A DNA stretch of 64,000 bases from Pseudaeromonas sp963677375 (GCA_963677375.2 CAXXIF010000011.1:1-64000), one strand, 5' to 3'. Shown: positions 1-8,791, counted from the stretch's first letter. Made by a program: numbers and translations. Notes: generated by a model not told the origin, from the letters alone.

Positions 1-375
1 CTCGACAAGTGGTTGTGGGCCGCCCGTTTCTATAAGACGCGCGCCATCGCCCGAGCGATGATCGAAGGCGGCAAGGTTCACTACAATGGCCAGCGTAGCA
101 AGCCCGGCAAGGGTGTCGAAGTCGGTGCGCTGATCACGCTACGACAGAGTGACGAGGAGAAAGAGATCTTGGTACTCCAGATCACGGAGCAACGCCGTAG
201 CGCGCCACAAGCCCAGTTGTTGTATCAGGAGACTGAGGCCAGCCAAATCAAGCGAGAGCGCCAGGCCGAGGCCCGGCGCCTGAACAGCCTGTATGCCCCC
301 CATCCAGACCAACGTCCGGACAAGAAGCAGCGTCGGGAGTTGGTGCGCTTCAAACAGGGCAACCACGAGTCATAA
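1..375 (+). CDS. hslR: Ribosome-associated heat shock protein Hsp15 (5' end missing)
   Basis: The gene is cut by the window start; the visible 124 residues begin at the LDKWLWAARFYKTR motif, which in E. coli Hsp15 lies about ten residues after the start. Hsp15 is a small S4-type RNA-binding protein that binds free 50S subunits carrying a nascent chain and helps recycle stalled subunits after heat shock. The visible part covers the S4 fold (residues 1-55, with GGKVHYNGQRSKP) and the basic C-terminal tail (HPDQRPDKKQRRELVRFKQG). It is followed 25 bases later by hslO, the same pair as yrfH-yrfI in E. coli, so the two are probably one heat-shock operon. Identification is by motif and synteny and is secure. 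Confidence 0.93.
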   Translation, partial: LDKWLWAARFYKTRAIARAMIEGGKVHYNGQRSKPGKGVEVGALITLRQSDEEKEILVLQITEQRRSAPQAQLLYQETEASQIKRERQAEARRLNSLYAPHPDQRPDKKQRRELVRFKQGNHES

Positions 376-400
376 ATGCAGCCGAAAACATAGAGAGACC

Positions 401-1288
401 ATGATGAAAAAGCCGGATCAACTGTATCGTTATCTATTTGAGCACTACCAGGTTCGTGGCGAACTGGTGCAACTGGACCAGACCTTCCGCCAGATGGTGG
501 CTGCCCAGACGTATCCGGAACCCGTGCGTCAACTGCTGGGCGAGTTGCTGGTTGCCACCAGCCTGCTCACCGCCACCTTGAAATTCGAAGGGACCATCAC
601 GGTACAACTGCAAGGTGATGGCCCAGTCCGCCTGGCCGTCATCAATGGTGACCATCGGCAACAGTTACGAGGGGTCGCTCGCTGGGAAGGCGAAATGCCT
701 GCCGAGCCGACGCTCAAGGCACTGGTGGGTGATGGCCAATTGATCATTACCATTTCCCCGGAAGAGGGCGAACGCTATCAGGGGATAGTCTCGCTGGAGA
801 GCGATAGTTTAGCCCGCTCTTTGGAAAGCTACTTTGCCCAATCCGAGCAACTGGCCACCCGGATCTGGATCCGCACCGGTGGCAGCCATGAAGCGCCATT
901 AGCTGCCGGTATGTTATTGCAGACATTGCCCGCCAGCAGCGCAGAGCACAGCAACGAATTCGAGCACCTAGGCACGCTGACCGATACCATCAAAGACGAG
1001 GAGCTGTTCACCCTGCCCGCCGAAGAGATCCTCCACCGTCTGTATCACGAGGAAGAAGTCCGCCTGTTTGAGCCTCAGGACATTCGTTTCCTCTGCACCT
1101 GTTCCCGCCAACGCTGTGAACAAGCTCTGTTGCAACTGGGTCAAAGCGAGGTTGAAGCCATGATCCAGGAGCAAGGCAAGGTCGATATGCACTGTGACTA
1201 CTGTGGAACTCATTATGAGTTCGACGGCATCGATGCCCAGGCGCTATTCAGCGAGAACCGGGCAAGCAGCGACGGAGCCGTGCACTGA
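401..1288 (+). CDS. hslO: Redox-regulated chaperone Hsp33
   Basis: This encodes 295 residues, the usual Hsp33 length. Hsp33 is a cytosolic holdase activated by oxidative unfolding: four cysteines bind zinc when reduced and form disulfides when oxidised. The N-terminal domain opens with QLYRYLFEHYQVRGELVQL, and the C-terminal zinc site is visible as CTC near residue 230 and CDYC near residue 265. Start choice: ATG at 401 or 404 after the purine-rich AGAGAGA; upstream in-frame codons run back into hslR and are not used by the family. It lies downstream of hslR and upstream of pckA, the same order as in E. coli. Confidence 0.96.
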   Translation: MMKKPDQLYRYLFEHYQVRGELVQLDQTFRQMVAAQTYPEPVRQLLGELLVATSLLTATLKFEGTITVQLQGDGPVRLAVINGDHRQQLRGVARWEGEMPAEPTLKALVGDGQLIITISPEEGERYQGIVSLESDSLARSLESYFAQSEQLATRIWIRTGGSHEAPLAAGMLLQTLPASSAEHSNEFEHLGTLTDTIKDEELFTLPAEEILHRLYHEEEVRLFEPQDIRFLCTCSRQRCEQALLQLGQSEVEAMIQEQGKVDMHCDYCGTHYEFDGIDAQALFSENRASSDGAVH

Positions 1289-1316
1289 TCCGCCACTCCA
1301 TCATCCGATGATTTCC

Positions 1317-1341
1317 AGAGGGGGACCGAGTGTCTCCCTCT
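1317..1341 (+). terminator. Hairpin after hslO, possible terminator
   Basis: AGAGGGGGAC and GTCTCCCTCT pair over ten bases (one G-T) around the loop CGAGT. No T-tract follows, so it may be a transcript-stabilising or Rho-assisted end rather than an intrinsic terminator. Confidence 0.4.
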
Positions 1342-1369
1342 GCCGAGCAATCGATGACTCCCCTAATTG

Positions 1370-1383
1370 GTGCGTTATCGCAC
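1370..1383. promoter_or_regulatory. Palindrome upstream of pckA, weak CRP-like site
   Basis: GTGCG-TTAT-CGCAC is a perfect inverted repeat. It can be aligned to the CRP core GTGA-N6-TCAC with one mismatch per half (GTGC-N6-GCAC). pckA is CRP-activated in E. coli, so the position is suggestive, but the match is poor and this is inference only. Confidence 0.25.
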
Positions 1384-1616
1384 ATTATCCACATCTTTTA
1401 TATTGTTTTTAAATCCTCCGCAAAAACCTTCAACACCAGACTAACTCACTGGAAATTAACGATTTCAATAGTATTTTCACACCCTAGTGCCACCCTGTAA
1501 CCAGATTGCACCATCCAGCCATCCCGGTTCTTTGACTCGAGTCGCTTTTCTCTCGGTCAGCGCTGTCTAGACTCAGATCCAGATAGAGCATATCGCGACG
1601 ACACCAGGAGAAGACA

Positions 1617-3239
1617 ATGGTAAACCAAGCTACCCTGGCTGATGTATTAAGCCTCGAGCAATACGGCATTCATGATGTGGCCGAGATAGTACGGAATCCC
1701 TCATATGAGCAACTGTTCATCGAAGAAACCAATCCGGCGCTAACCGGTTTCGAGCGCGGCGTGGTGACATCCATGGGGGCGGTCAAAGTGGATACCGGCG
1801 TCTTTACCGGGCGCTCGCCCAAGGATAAATACCTGGTGCTCGATGACACAACCCGTGACACCGTTTGGTGGAGTGATGGCGGTAAGAATGACAACAAACC
1901 TATTACCCCGGAAATTTGGGCCCACCTGAAGCAGTTGGTCGACGAAGAGCTGTCCGGTAAACGCTTGTTTGTGATGGATGGCTATTGTGGTGCCAACCCG
2001 GATACCCGACTCAAGGTTCGAATCATCACCGAGGTCGCCTGGCAGGCTCATTTCGTCAAGAACATGTTTATCCGCCCGACCGATGAGGAACTAAAGGATT
2101 TTGTCCCGGATTTCGTGGTCTTGAGCGGCTCTAAATGCGTCAATCCACAATGGAAAGAGCAAGGGCTTAACTCCGAGAATTTTGTCGCCTTCAACCTGAC
2201 CGAGAATCTGCAGGTCATCGGTGGCACCTGGTACGGTGGCGAGATGAAAAAAGGGCTGTTCTCGGTCATGAACTACCTGTTGCCACTACGAGGCATCGCC
2301 TCCATGCACTGCTCTGCCAACGTAGCGAAGGATGGAGATGTCGCCATCTTCTTTGGCCTTTCCGGAACGGGCAAGACCACACTCTCCACCGATCCGAAAC
2401 GAGCACTGATCGGTGATGATGAACACGGCTGGGATGACAGCGGTGTCTTCAATTTTGAGGGTGGTTGTTATGCCAAGACCATCAAGCTGTGCAAAGAGGC
2501 CGAACCCGATATCTATAATGCGATTCGCCGTGATGCCCTGTTGGAAAACGTCACCGTGGATGAACAAGGCATTGTCGATTTCAACGATGGCAGCAAGACC
2601 GAGAACACCCGGGTCTCCTACCCGCTCTACCATATCGACAATATCGTCAAACCGGTATCTGCCGCCGGACATGCCACCAAGGTGATCTTCCTGACGGCGG
2701 ATGCCTTTGGCGTGCTGCCCCCGGTTGCCAAACTGACCAAGGAGCAAACCAAATACCACTTCCTCTCCGGTTTTACCGCCAAGCTGGCCGGAACTGAACG
2801 CGGGATCACAGAGCCGCAACCAACCTTCTCGGCCTGTTTCGGTAAAGCCTTTCTGACTCTGCATCCAACCAAATATGGGGAGGAGCTGGTCAAACGCATG
2901 GAGGCCGCAGGAGCTCAGGCTTATCTAGTTAATACCGGCTGGAATGGCACCGGCAAACGGATCTCCATCAAAGATACCCGCGCCATCATAGATGCGATCC
3001 TCGATGGCTCCATCGAGTGCGCCGAGATGAAGACCTTGCCCATTTTCAATCTGGCGATTCCGCTGGAGCTCCCACAGGTGGACTCACATATTCTCGATCC
3101 CCGTGACACCTATGACAGTGACGCGGCATGGCAGACCAAGGCGTTGGACCTGGCAGGCCGATTCATCAAGAATTTTGAGCCCTATACCGATAATGAAGAA
3201 GGCAAGCGCCTGGTTGCCGCCGGACCTCAACTCCCTTGA
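1617..3239 (+). CDS. pckA: Phosphoenolpyruvate carboxykinase (ATP)
   Basis: This 540-residue protein has the expected length for ATP-dependent PEPCK, which converts oxaloacetate and ATP to phosphoenolpyruvate, ADP and CO2 at the entry to gluconeogenesis. The phosphate-binding loop GLSGTGKTTLS lies near residue 245, followed by the kinase-specific GDDEHGWDD segment; the N-terminal third carries the substrate-binding TGRSPKDK near residue 60. The start is fixed by CCAGGAG seven bases upstream of ATG 1617. It stands alone between hslO and a clear terminator. The companion gluconeogenic gene glpX lies 14 kb downstream. Confidence 0.98.
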   Translation: MVNQATLADVLSLEQYGIHDVAEIVRNPSYEQLFIEETNPALTGFERGVVTSMGAVKVDTGVFTGRSPKDKYLVLDDTTRDTVWWSDGGKNDNKPITPEIWAHLKQLVDEELSGKRLFVMDGYCGANPDTRLKVRIITEVAWQAHFVKNMFIRPTDEELKDFVPDFVVLSGSKCVNPQWKEQGLNSENFVAFNLTENLQVIGGTWYGGEMKKGLFSVMNYLLPLRGIASMHCSANVAKDGDVAIFFGLSGTGKTTLSTDPKRALIGDDEHGWDDSGVFNFEGGCYAKTIKLCKEAEPDIYNAIRRDALLENVTVDEQGIVDFNDGSKTENTRVSYPLYHIDNIVKPVSAAGHATKVIFLTADAFGVLPPVAKLTKEQTKYHFLSGFTAKLAGTERGITEPQPTFSACFGKAFLTLHPTKYGEELVKRMEAAGAQAYLVNTGWNGTGKRISIKDTRAIIDAILDGSIECAEMKTLPIFNLAIPLELPQVDSHILDPRDTYDSDAAWQTKALDLAGRFIKNFEPYTDNEEGKRLVAAGPQLP

Positions 3240-3263
3240 TCCCCGGCTTCTCGGTGTTATGAC

Positions 3264-3291
3264 AAGCGGGCCTGATGGCCCGTTTGATTTT
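3264..3291 (+). terminator. Intrinsic terminator of pckA
   Basis: The stem AAGCGGGCC / GGCCCGTTT around loop TGAT is followed by a mixed T-rich tail (TTTGATTTT). It lies 24 bases after the pckA stop. Confidence 0.8.
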
Positions 3292-3344
3292 CCCGCACTA
3301 CCCTGCATGGCGGAGTCTGATTAAGCCGCCATATATCAGACTAT

Positions 3345-3821
3345 TTAGGGCATCTGATAACTGATTTGAGTGATATACCAATTTTTTTTGCCACTCGGAG
3401 TCTCGACGATAGCCTCATCATCCACCGCTTTCTTTAACAGCGCTCGCGCCATTGGCGAGTCAATCGAGATGTAATCCTTACGCTCATAGATCTCATCTGG
3501 TCCCACGATCCGCAAGCGCATGGTATCCCCAGCATCGTTTTCAATTTCGACCCAGGCACCAAAGAACACCTTGCCATCTTGTTGCGGGGAATAATCCACC
3601 ACTCGGATCTCTTCCAGACGCTTGCGCAGATAACGTACCCGCCGGTCAATCTCCCGGAGTAACTTCTTGTTGTAGTGGTAGTCGGCATTTTCTGAACGAT
3701 CACCGAGGCTGGCCGCCCAGGCCACTTTCTTGGTGACATCAGGTCGCTTTTCACGCCACAACTGATCCAGCTCCAATTGCAAAGACTCATAGCCCTGACG
3801 GGTGATCAGATTTGTTTTCAT
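3345..3821 (-). CDS. greB: Transcript cleavage factor GreB
   Basis: This 158-residue protein has the two-domain Gre layout: an N-terminal coiled coil (residues 1-75) that enters the RNA polymerase secondary channel, with the acidic tip DRSENADYHYNKK, and a C-terminal FKBP-like domain. The tip residues D and E (in DRSENADY) are those that coordinate the second Mg for cleavage of backtracked RNA. GreB is favoured over GreA by the RREIDRRVRYLRKRLE-type helix and the C-terminal PSGKKNWYI motif. It is transcribed divergently from tex with 242 bases between, the same pairing as in E. coli. Confidence 0.95.
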   Translation of the reverse strand: MKTNLITRQGYESLQLELDQLWREKRPDVTKKVAWAASLGDRSENADYHYNKKLLREIDRRVRYLRKRLEEIRVVDYSPQQDGKVFFGAWVEIENDAGDTMRLRIVGPDEIYERKDYISIDSPMARALLKKAVDDEAIVETPSGKKNWYITQISYQMP

Positions 3822-4063
3822 AGGGTCAGTAAAAGGAGTTATCCAGAGTCAACACAGTGTCTCCTTTATAACGGTTACCCCTCTGGGTTAGAAGCACTAA
3901 GCGTCCAACTTGGCCTATGATCCCGACAATTCGCATGTTCGGTGTCCGGTATGGCTGCTGTTCGCTCCTGGCAAGCTGCGCTATGCTGTGCGCCCCGACC
4001 CGGATGAAATCTCGAGAGTCGGCGTTCGATCAGATCCTGCCCGTTGTCATAGAGAGACTCCAG

Positions 4064-6379
4064 ATGCCATCCATCAGCCACATCATAGCCACCGAGCTCA
4101 ATGCCCGACCTGAACAGGTCGATGCCGCCGTCCGCCTGCTGGATGAGGGGGCAACAGTGCCCTTTATTGCCCGTTATCGAAAAGAAATCACCGGCGGGCT
4201 CGATGACACCCAGTTGCGGAATCTGGAGCAACGTCTTGGTTATCTGCGCGAACTTGAAGAGCGCCGGGGTGTCATTCTCAGCTCCATTGATGAGCAAGGT
4301 AAGTTAACCCCGGCACTTCGCACCGACATCTTGTCTGCGGATACCAAGACCCGCCTGGAAGATCTCTATCTGCCCTATAAGCCCAAACGCCGTACCAAGG
4401 GGCAAATCGCCATCGAAGCCGGACTCGAGCCCCTGGCTGATCGCCTGTTTCACGATCCAGACCTGACACCGGAGTTAGAGGCGCAGGCCTATCTAAATCC
4501 AGAGCAACAGATTCTGGATACCAAGGCCGCACTGGATGGTGCTCGCTATATCCTGATGGAACGCTTTGCCGAAAACGCCAGCTTGCTGGAGAAGTTGCGC
4601 AATTATCTGTGGCAACACGGGCTATTACAGGCCCGACTGGTCGCGGGTAAAGAACAGGAAGGAGCCAAGTTCAAGGACTATTTTGAACATCAGGAAGCCA
4701 TCGCCAAGACCCCTTCCCACCGCACGCTAGCCATGTTGCGCGGTCGTAATGAGGGCATATTGAGTCTATCCATCGCGGTAGAGAATTCCGGCATCCTCCA
4801 CCCCTGTGAAGCGATGATCGCCAGTCAGGTCGGTGTTCAAGCCAAGGGGCGCCCAGCTGACAGCTGGCTGACAAGCGTGGTGAGCTGGACTTGGAAGATT
4901 AAACTCGCCACCCAGATGGAAACCGAACTGTTGGGTCGTCTGCGAGAACTGGCGGAAGCCGAAGCCATACGAGTGTTTGCCAGTAATCTCAAGGACCTGC
5001 TGATGGCAGCACCTGCCGGGATGAAAGCAACCATGGGGCTGGACCCAGGTATTCGAACCGGCGTCAAAATCGCAGTCGTCGATGCCACCAGCAAAGTGGT
5101 TGCCACCGATACCATTTATCCGTTCGAACCCAGATTGCAAGTTGAACGGGCCATTCAGACCATCTATACCCTGTGTCAAAAGCATAACGTGGGACTCATC
5201 AGCATCGGCAATGGCACCGCATCCCGGGAAACCGACAAGCTGGTTGCTCAGATGTTGAAGCAATTCCCCGATTGCCAGGCCCAGAAGGTGGTCGTCAGTG
5301 AGGCTGGAGCCTCCGTCTACTCAGCTTCCGAACTGGCGGCCCTGGAGTTTCCCGATCTCGACGTATCACTGCGTGGCGCTGTCTCGATTGCCCGTCGCCT
5401 GCAGGACCCATTGGCTGAATTGGTGAAGATTGACCCCAAAAGCATAGGTGTCGGTCAGTATCAACATGATGTCAGCCAGACCCAATTAGCCCGGAATCTG
5501 GATGCCGTAGTCGAGGATTGTGTCAACGCCGTCGGTGTGGACGTCAATACTGCCTCGGTCCCGTTGTTGGCTCGAGTTTCCGGACTCAGCAAAACGCTAG
5601 CCCAGAATATCGTGGCTCAACGCGATGAACAGGGGGCATTTCGTAACCGGGCACAACTCCTGAAAGTCAGTCGCCTCGGCCCCAAGGCCTTTGAACAGTG
5701 CGCGGGATTCCTGCGCATTCAGGGTGGTGACAATCCTCTCGACGCCTCCTCGGTACACCCAGAAGCCTATCCCGTCGTGAAGCGTATCCTGGCCCATACC
5801 GGTAAAGCGGTGCATGAATTGATTGGCAACAGCCCGCTATTGAAGGAGCTCAAACCGGCCGAGTTTACCGACGCCCAATTTGGGGTCCCCACCGTCAGCG
5901 ACATCATAGGTGAGCTGGATAAACCAGGCCGCGATCCCCGTCCCGAGTTCAAAACCGCGACCTTCCGCGACGGGGTTGAAACGCTCAAGGATCTGCAACC
6001 GGATATGGTGCTTGAAGGCACAGTCACCAACGTCACCAACTTTGGTGCCTTTGTCGATATTGGCGTCCACCAGGATGGTCTGGTGCATATTTCGGCTCTG
6101 ACCGACCGCTTCATCAAGGATCCACGGGAAGTGGTCAAAGCGGGCGACATTGTTCGCGTCAAGGTGCAGGAAGTGGATGTCGCGCGGAAACGGATTGCAT
6201 TGACCATGCGCTTGAATGATCAAGCCCCCAAGGCCACGGCAAACCAAGAAAGCCGCGCCGCAGGTACTACCAAGACCGCCCCCCGCCGCGAAGAGCGACC
6301 GCATAACGCCCCGAGTCGTCATGAAAATTCAGGGAATAGTGCATTTGCCGAGGCCTTTGCCAAAGCAAAACGTAAGTAA
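4064..6379 (+). CDS. tex: Tex-family RNA-binding transcription accessory protein
   Basis: This encodes 771 residues, close to E. coli YhgF/Tex (773). Domains in order: helical Tex N-terminus with TVPFIARYRKEITGGLD near residue 35, a YqgF/RNase H-like domain beginning at GLDPGIRTGVK near residue 330, helix-hairpin-helix repeats (about 490-560) and a C-terminal S1 RNA-binding domain (GTVTNVTNFGAFVDIGVHQDGLVH, about 650-720), ending in a basic Ala/Lys-rich tail. The frame is open further upstream to 3917, but homologues begin at the MPSISHIIA position, and AGAGAG precedes ATG 4064. Tex proteins are implicated in transcription and stress-tolerance processes; the molecular role remains partly open. 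Confidence 0.94.
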   Translation: MPSISHIIATELNARPEQVDAAVRLLDEGATVPFIARYRKEITGGLDDTQLRNLEQRLGYLRELEERRGVILSSIDEQGKLTPALRTDILSADTKTRLEDLYLPYKPKRRTKGQIAIEAGLEPLADRLFHDPDLTPELEAQAYLNPEQQILDTKAALDGARYILMERFAENASLLEKLRNYLWQHGLLQARLVAGKEQEGAKFKDYFEHQEAIAKTPSHRTLAMLRGRNEGILSLSIAVENSGILHPCEAMIASQVGVQAKGRPADSWLTSVVSWTWKIKLATQMETELLGRLRELAEAEAIRVFASNLKDLLMAAPAGMKATMGLDPGIRTGVKIAVVDATSKVVATDTIYPFEPRLQVERAIQTIYTLCQKHNVGLISIGNGTASRETDKLVAQMLKQFPDCQAQKVVVSEAGASVYSASELAALEFPDLDVSLRGAVSIARRLQDPLAELVKIDPKSIGVGQYQHDVSQTQLARNLDAVVEDCVNAVGVDVNTASVPLLARVSGLSKTLAQNIVAQRDEQGAFRNRAQLLKVSRLGPKAFEQCAGFLRIQGGDNPLDASSVHPEAYPVVKRILAHTGKAVHELIGNSPLLKELKPAEFTDAQFGVPTVSDIIGELDKPGRDPRPEFKTATFRDGVETLKDLQPDMVLEGTVTNVTNFGAFVDIGVHQDGLVHISALTDRFIKDPREVVKAGDIVRVKVQEVDVARKRIALTMRLNDQAPKATANQESRAAGTTKTAPRREERPHNAPSRHENSGNSAFAEAFAKAKRK

Positions 6380-6397
6380 CCAGCCTGCGGTCAGACA

Positions 6398-6425
6398 AAC
6401 GGGGAGTACAAGCTGGCTCCCCGTT
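6398..6425. terminator. Hairpin between convergent tex and 6498-7367 gene
   Basis: AACGGGGAG and CTCCCCGTT form a perfect nine-base stem around a ten-base loop. There is no clear T-tract on either strand, but its position between convergent genes suggests a shared transcript end. Confidence 0.5.
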
Positions 6426-6497
6426 GACGCGCCACAAGAGTGCACCCAGAACAAGGGAAAAAGGCAGGAAGTAACGGCTGGCAAATATGAGAAATGG

Positions 6498-7367
6498 TTA
6501 GGCGTAACGACTGATTTGAGATTCTGCCATCGGCTGTGAAGCCAATTCATAACGACTGGATATGACCCGGTTGCGCTGGCTCATCAGATTCGTCAATGAC
6601 TCCTGCACATAACTCCGGCTGCGGCCACTCGCAGCCGACTCAGTGGCGTTTGTGGACGAGCCGCTCTTATCTTCTGTATCGCTGCCGTTTGTTGTTGCGC
6701 CTCGGCTCTGCAACTGTGCCCGAGCCTCCAAGGCCATCTGTGCCGCCTTGGCTGCAACGGCGCGATCCTGACCTGATGGATCGACCGGAGCCAATGCCGC
6801 AGCTTGTACCTGCTGCATCTTGCGAATGGTCGCTTCGGGATCTGGCTCAGCGGAAATATCGATCTGCACCTTGCCGCCGGTGGCATAACGGCCACCGTCG
6901 GGGCCAGACTGCATGGTAAAACTGGGAGCCGAAGCGTATTGACCTCCGACCGCCTGATGCGCCTGCTCATGAGCCCGAACCTCTCGATCCCGCTTCTTGA
7001 GCGAATCGACAACTGCCTGCTCTGCTTGCTGCTGGCGTTCAGTTTGATCCTTACCAGAACCGGAGCGATCTCCGGATTGACCTTTCTCCTGGCCCTGTTG
7101 TTTGCCTTGCTGCTCATCATTGACAGCAGCCACATCCTGCTGTGACGTCGCCCCCCGACCCACTGTCTCAGGCTGATATGAAACAGGACGACTATCATTG
7201 TTCCGCGCCCGATCTTTTTCGCTACCAACTTGAGACTCTTTAGCGTAGGCATCCCCCTGGCGAGCCGCGGGAATCAGCTCACGTTGTTGAGTGTCCCGAC
7301 GCGCAGCTTCAGTCGCTGGCTGCAACGCTAGGGGCACAAAATTGGGGTAGCTAAGCGCTATATTCAT
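6498..7367 (-). CDS. Putative SprA-related metalloprotease-like protein
   Basis: This encodes 289 residues without signal peptide or membrane segment. The first 125 residues are low-complexity, rich in Gln, Asp, Arg and Gly and probably disordered. Next comes a zinc-protease-like HEQAH (residues 133-137) in VRAHEQAHQAVGG, then PDGGRYATGGKVQIDIS and a helical region with conserved-looking PEATIRKMQQVQAAALAPVDPS. This HExxH plus GGRYA layout matches the family annotated as SprA-related or putative metalloprotease CJM1_0395, as I recall it; activity has not been shown to my knowledge. It follows the 76-residue flagellar-like gene by 47 bases and bioH beyond that, and may share their transcript. 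The ribosome site before ATG 7367 is weak, so it may depend on upstream translation. Confidence 0.7.
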   Translation of the reverse strand: MNIALSYPNFVPLALQPATEAARRDTQQRELIPAARQGDAYAKESQVGSEKDRARNNDSRPVSYQPETVGRGATSQQDVAAVNDEQQGKQQGQEKGQSGDRSGSGKDQTERQQQAEQAVVDSLKKRDREVRAHEQAHQAVGGQYASAPSFTMQSGPDGGRYATGGKVQIDISAEPDPEATIRKMQQVQAAALAPVDPSGQDRAVAAKAAQMALEARAQLQSRGATTNGSDTEDKSGSSTNATESAASGRSRSYVQESLTNLMSQRNRVISSRYELASQPMAESQISRYA

Positions 7368-7414
7368 CTCAAGCTCTATCGCTCACGGTGCCGATTATGT
7401 CTGGAACACACCAG

Positions 7415-7645
7415 TCACACCCGAACATCAATCAGGGTTCCCATCATTTCATCGGCTGCTTTGACGACTTTGGCCGACGCCTGACCGCTTTGCTCGGCAA
7501 CTTTCAAGTTCACCAGCTCGGTGGTCGGATTCACGGTTTCCGGTTTCGTCGATAGTTGCGCCAGCTTGGAACTGCTTGCATCCATCTGCTGCGTTGCCCG
7601 CTGCAGCCCTGTGTAGCCTGCATTGAGTGCGCTGTTGATTTGCAT
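7415..7645 (-). CDS. Small flagellar rod/hook-terminus-like protein
   Basis: This encodes 76 residues. The start at 7645 is well supported by GGAGG six bases upstream. The N-terminus (MQINSALNAGYTGLQRATQQMD) and the C-terminus (NLKVAEQSGQASAKVVKAADEMMGTLIDV) resemble the paired terminal helices of flagellar rod and hook proteins, whose C-terminal motif is typically a run of Ala/Asn/Lys residues followed by a D-E-M-L-like block. The middle domain of a true rod protein is absent. Similar small proteins in Vibrio, Shewanella and Aeromonas are often annotated as hypothetical or FlgE-like. No flagellar genes are nearby. The function is unknown; a coiled-coil role is possible. Confidence 0.65.
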   Translation of the reverse strand: MQINSALNAGYTGLQRATQQMDASSSKLAQLSTKPETVNPTTELVNLKVAEQSGQASAKVVKAADEMMGTLIDVRV

Positions 7646-7673
7646 ATTGGCCTCCAGAAGCCATGACCTCTGT

Positions 7674-8486
7674 CTAATTATTGGTCAAATCGATCAGAGA
7701 TGAAAGGCTATTCCTTGTTTGAGCAGTAATGAATTCGCTGACCACAGCCACAAACTCATTACTTTCGGTAATAAAGGGAGCATGAGAAGAGGCGAGAAAC
7801 AGATGCGAACTCATAGCCTGGTCATGCCTTGGCCACTCCGCCCATACCGCGGCTGGCACTAACGCATCCAGCCGACCAAACAGATGCAGACTTGGACAAG
7901 TCAGTGCTGAGAGATCCACTCGCAAGTCCAACTCTTGTAATAAAGATAAACCCAGACGCAATGACTCGGCACCTGGGGCCGGTCTAGACTGCAAACGTTC
8001 ACGGAGTTTGCGTACATCGTCCCGCGCCGACGGGCTCCCCATGGCCTGAATGGCGAGGAAACGCTCGATGGTTTTCCCGGTATCCGCCAGCAGCAGAGCA
8101 AAAAAATTCACCAGAACTTCCGGCTTGACTCCCGGCCACTCCATTTCTGCGACAAAACGGGGCGAGCTAGCGACCGTCAAGAGACTCAGCACCCTTTCCG
8201 GGTGCAGGGTAGCCAACCGCATAGCCAGCATGCCCCCCAACGACCAACCCAACAGATGCGCCCGCTCAGGAAGCACCTGCAACAGGAGGTCCAGCCAGCC
8301 ATCGAGCGTGGGGGTTTCCCCGCCCACATCGACACTGTACCCATATCCGGGTAAGTCAATGATATGCAGCTTAAATTGCTTTGATAGGTCTGATTTGACT
8401 CCATCAAAAACAGCACCATTCATTCCCCAGCCATGCAGTAGAACCAAATCTGGCCCCGCGCCTAACCGTTCTACATAGAGAGTCAT
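7674..8486 (-). CDS. bioH: Pimeloyl-ACP methyl ester carboxylesterase BioH
   Basis: This 270-residue alpha/beta hydrolase closely follows E. coli BioH: LLHGWG near residue 17, nucleophile elbow GWSLGG with Ser82, TVASSP after it, EWPGVKPEVL, the acid in GRLDALVP and the catalytic His in SSHAPFI. BioH removes the methyl ester of pimeloyl-ACP, ending the BioC-BioH part of biotin synthesis. The start at 8486 (MTLYVERLG) matches the family and has AGGA upstream. It is not next to comF/nfuA as in E. coli; the ammonium channel gene lies between. A second possible role for two small downstream genes in the same transcript is unknown. Confidence 0.92.
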   Translation of the reverse strand: MTLYVERLGAGPDLVLLHGWGMNGAVFDGVKSDLSKQFKLHIIDLPGYGYSVDVGGETPTLDGWLDLLLQVLPERAHLLGWSLGGMLAMRLATLHPERVLSLLTVASSPRFVAEMEWPGVKPEVLVNFFALLLADTGKTIERFLAIQAMGSPSARDDVRKLRERLQSRPAPGAESLRLGLSLLQELDLRVDLSALTCPSLHLFGRLDALVPAAVWAEWPRHDQAMSSHLFLASSHAPFITESNEFVAVVSEFITAQTRNSLSSLIDLTNN

Positions 8487-8542
8487 TCCGATAATTCCTC
8501 GCTTGAACTGTGTACAGACCATCCATTTTTATCTTTTAATAA

Positions 8543-8559
8543 CGCACCACCTTGATGCA
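8543..8559 (+). promoter_or_regulatory. NtrC-binding site upstream of amtB
   Basis: CGCACCACCTTGATGCA matches the NtrC consensus TGCACCA-N3-TGGTGCA at 12 of 14 informative positions. It lies about 120 bases upstream of the RpoN promoter, the usual enhancer distance. A second, weaker half-site TGCACCAAAA overlaps it at 8556-8565. Confidence 0.7.
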
Positions 8560-8674
8560 CCAAAAGGGTTAGCCACTGTGCAAAGATGCATCACGACGGA
8601 GCGAGACCTTCGCCTATTTGGGCAAAAATTCCGTTTCTGGAGCGCTTTCAGGCTTCATTCCCCGGTTTTTCAGG

Positions 8675-8692
8675 TTGGCACGTTTCCTGCGA
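8675..8692 (+). promoter_or_regulatory. Sigma-54 (RpoN) promoter of amtB
   Basis: TTGGCACGTTTCCTGCGA carries the GG at -24 and GC at -12 with the required ten bases between, close to consensus YTGGCACG-N4-TTGCW. Transcription should begin near 8702, leaving about 90 bases of leader before amtB. Confidence 0.85.
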
Positions 8693-8791
8693 TACAAGAT
8701 TCAGGTTAGCGACATCCTGTCCAGCCACCGAGTTCAACAGAGTTGATCTGTACGAATACCAGGACACGATTCTTTCAGGGAGATACCTACA

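Larger units (their letters stand above)
1289..1616. other. Intergenic region between hslO and pckA
   Basis: There is no convincing gene here. It holds a hairpin just after hslO (1317-1341), a small palindrome GTGCG-TTAT-CGCAC at 1370-1383, an AT-rich stretch at 1384-1480 that probably contains the pckA promoter, and the pckA ribosome site CCAGGAG at about 1604-1610. I could not assign a -35/-10 pair with confidence. Confidence 0.6.

Noticed and set aside
2286..2864. Minus-strand open frame of 192 codons within pckA
   Set aside because: Antisense to a complete, well-conserved gene, with no start signal.
3917..4063. Upstream extension of tex
   Set aside because: The extra 49 residues do not match the family and lie in the greB-tex promoter region.
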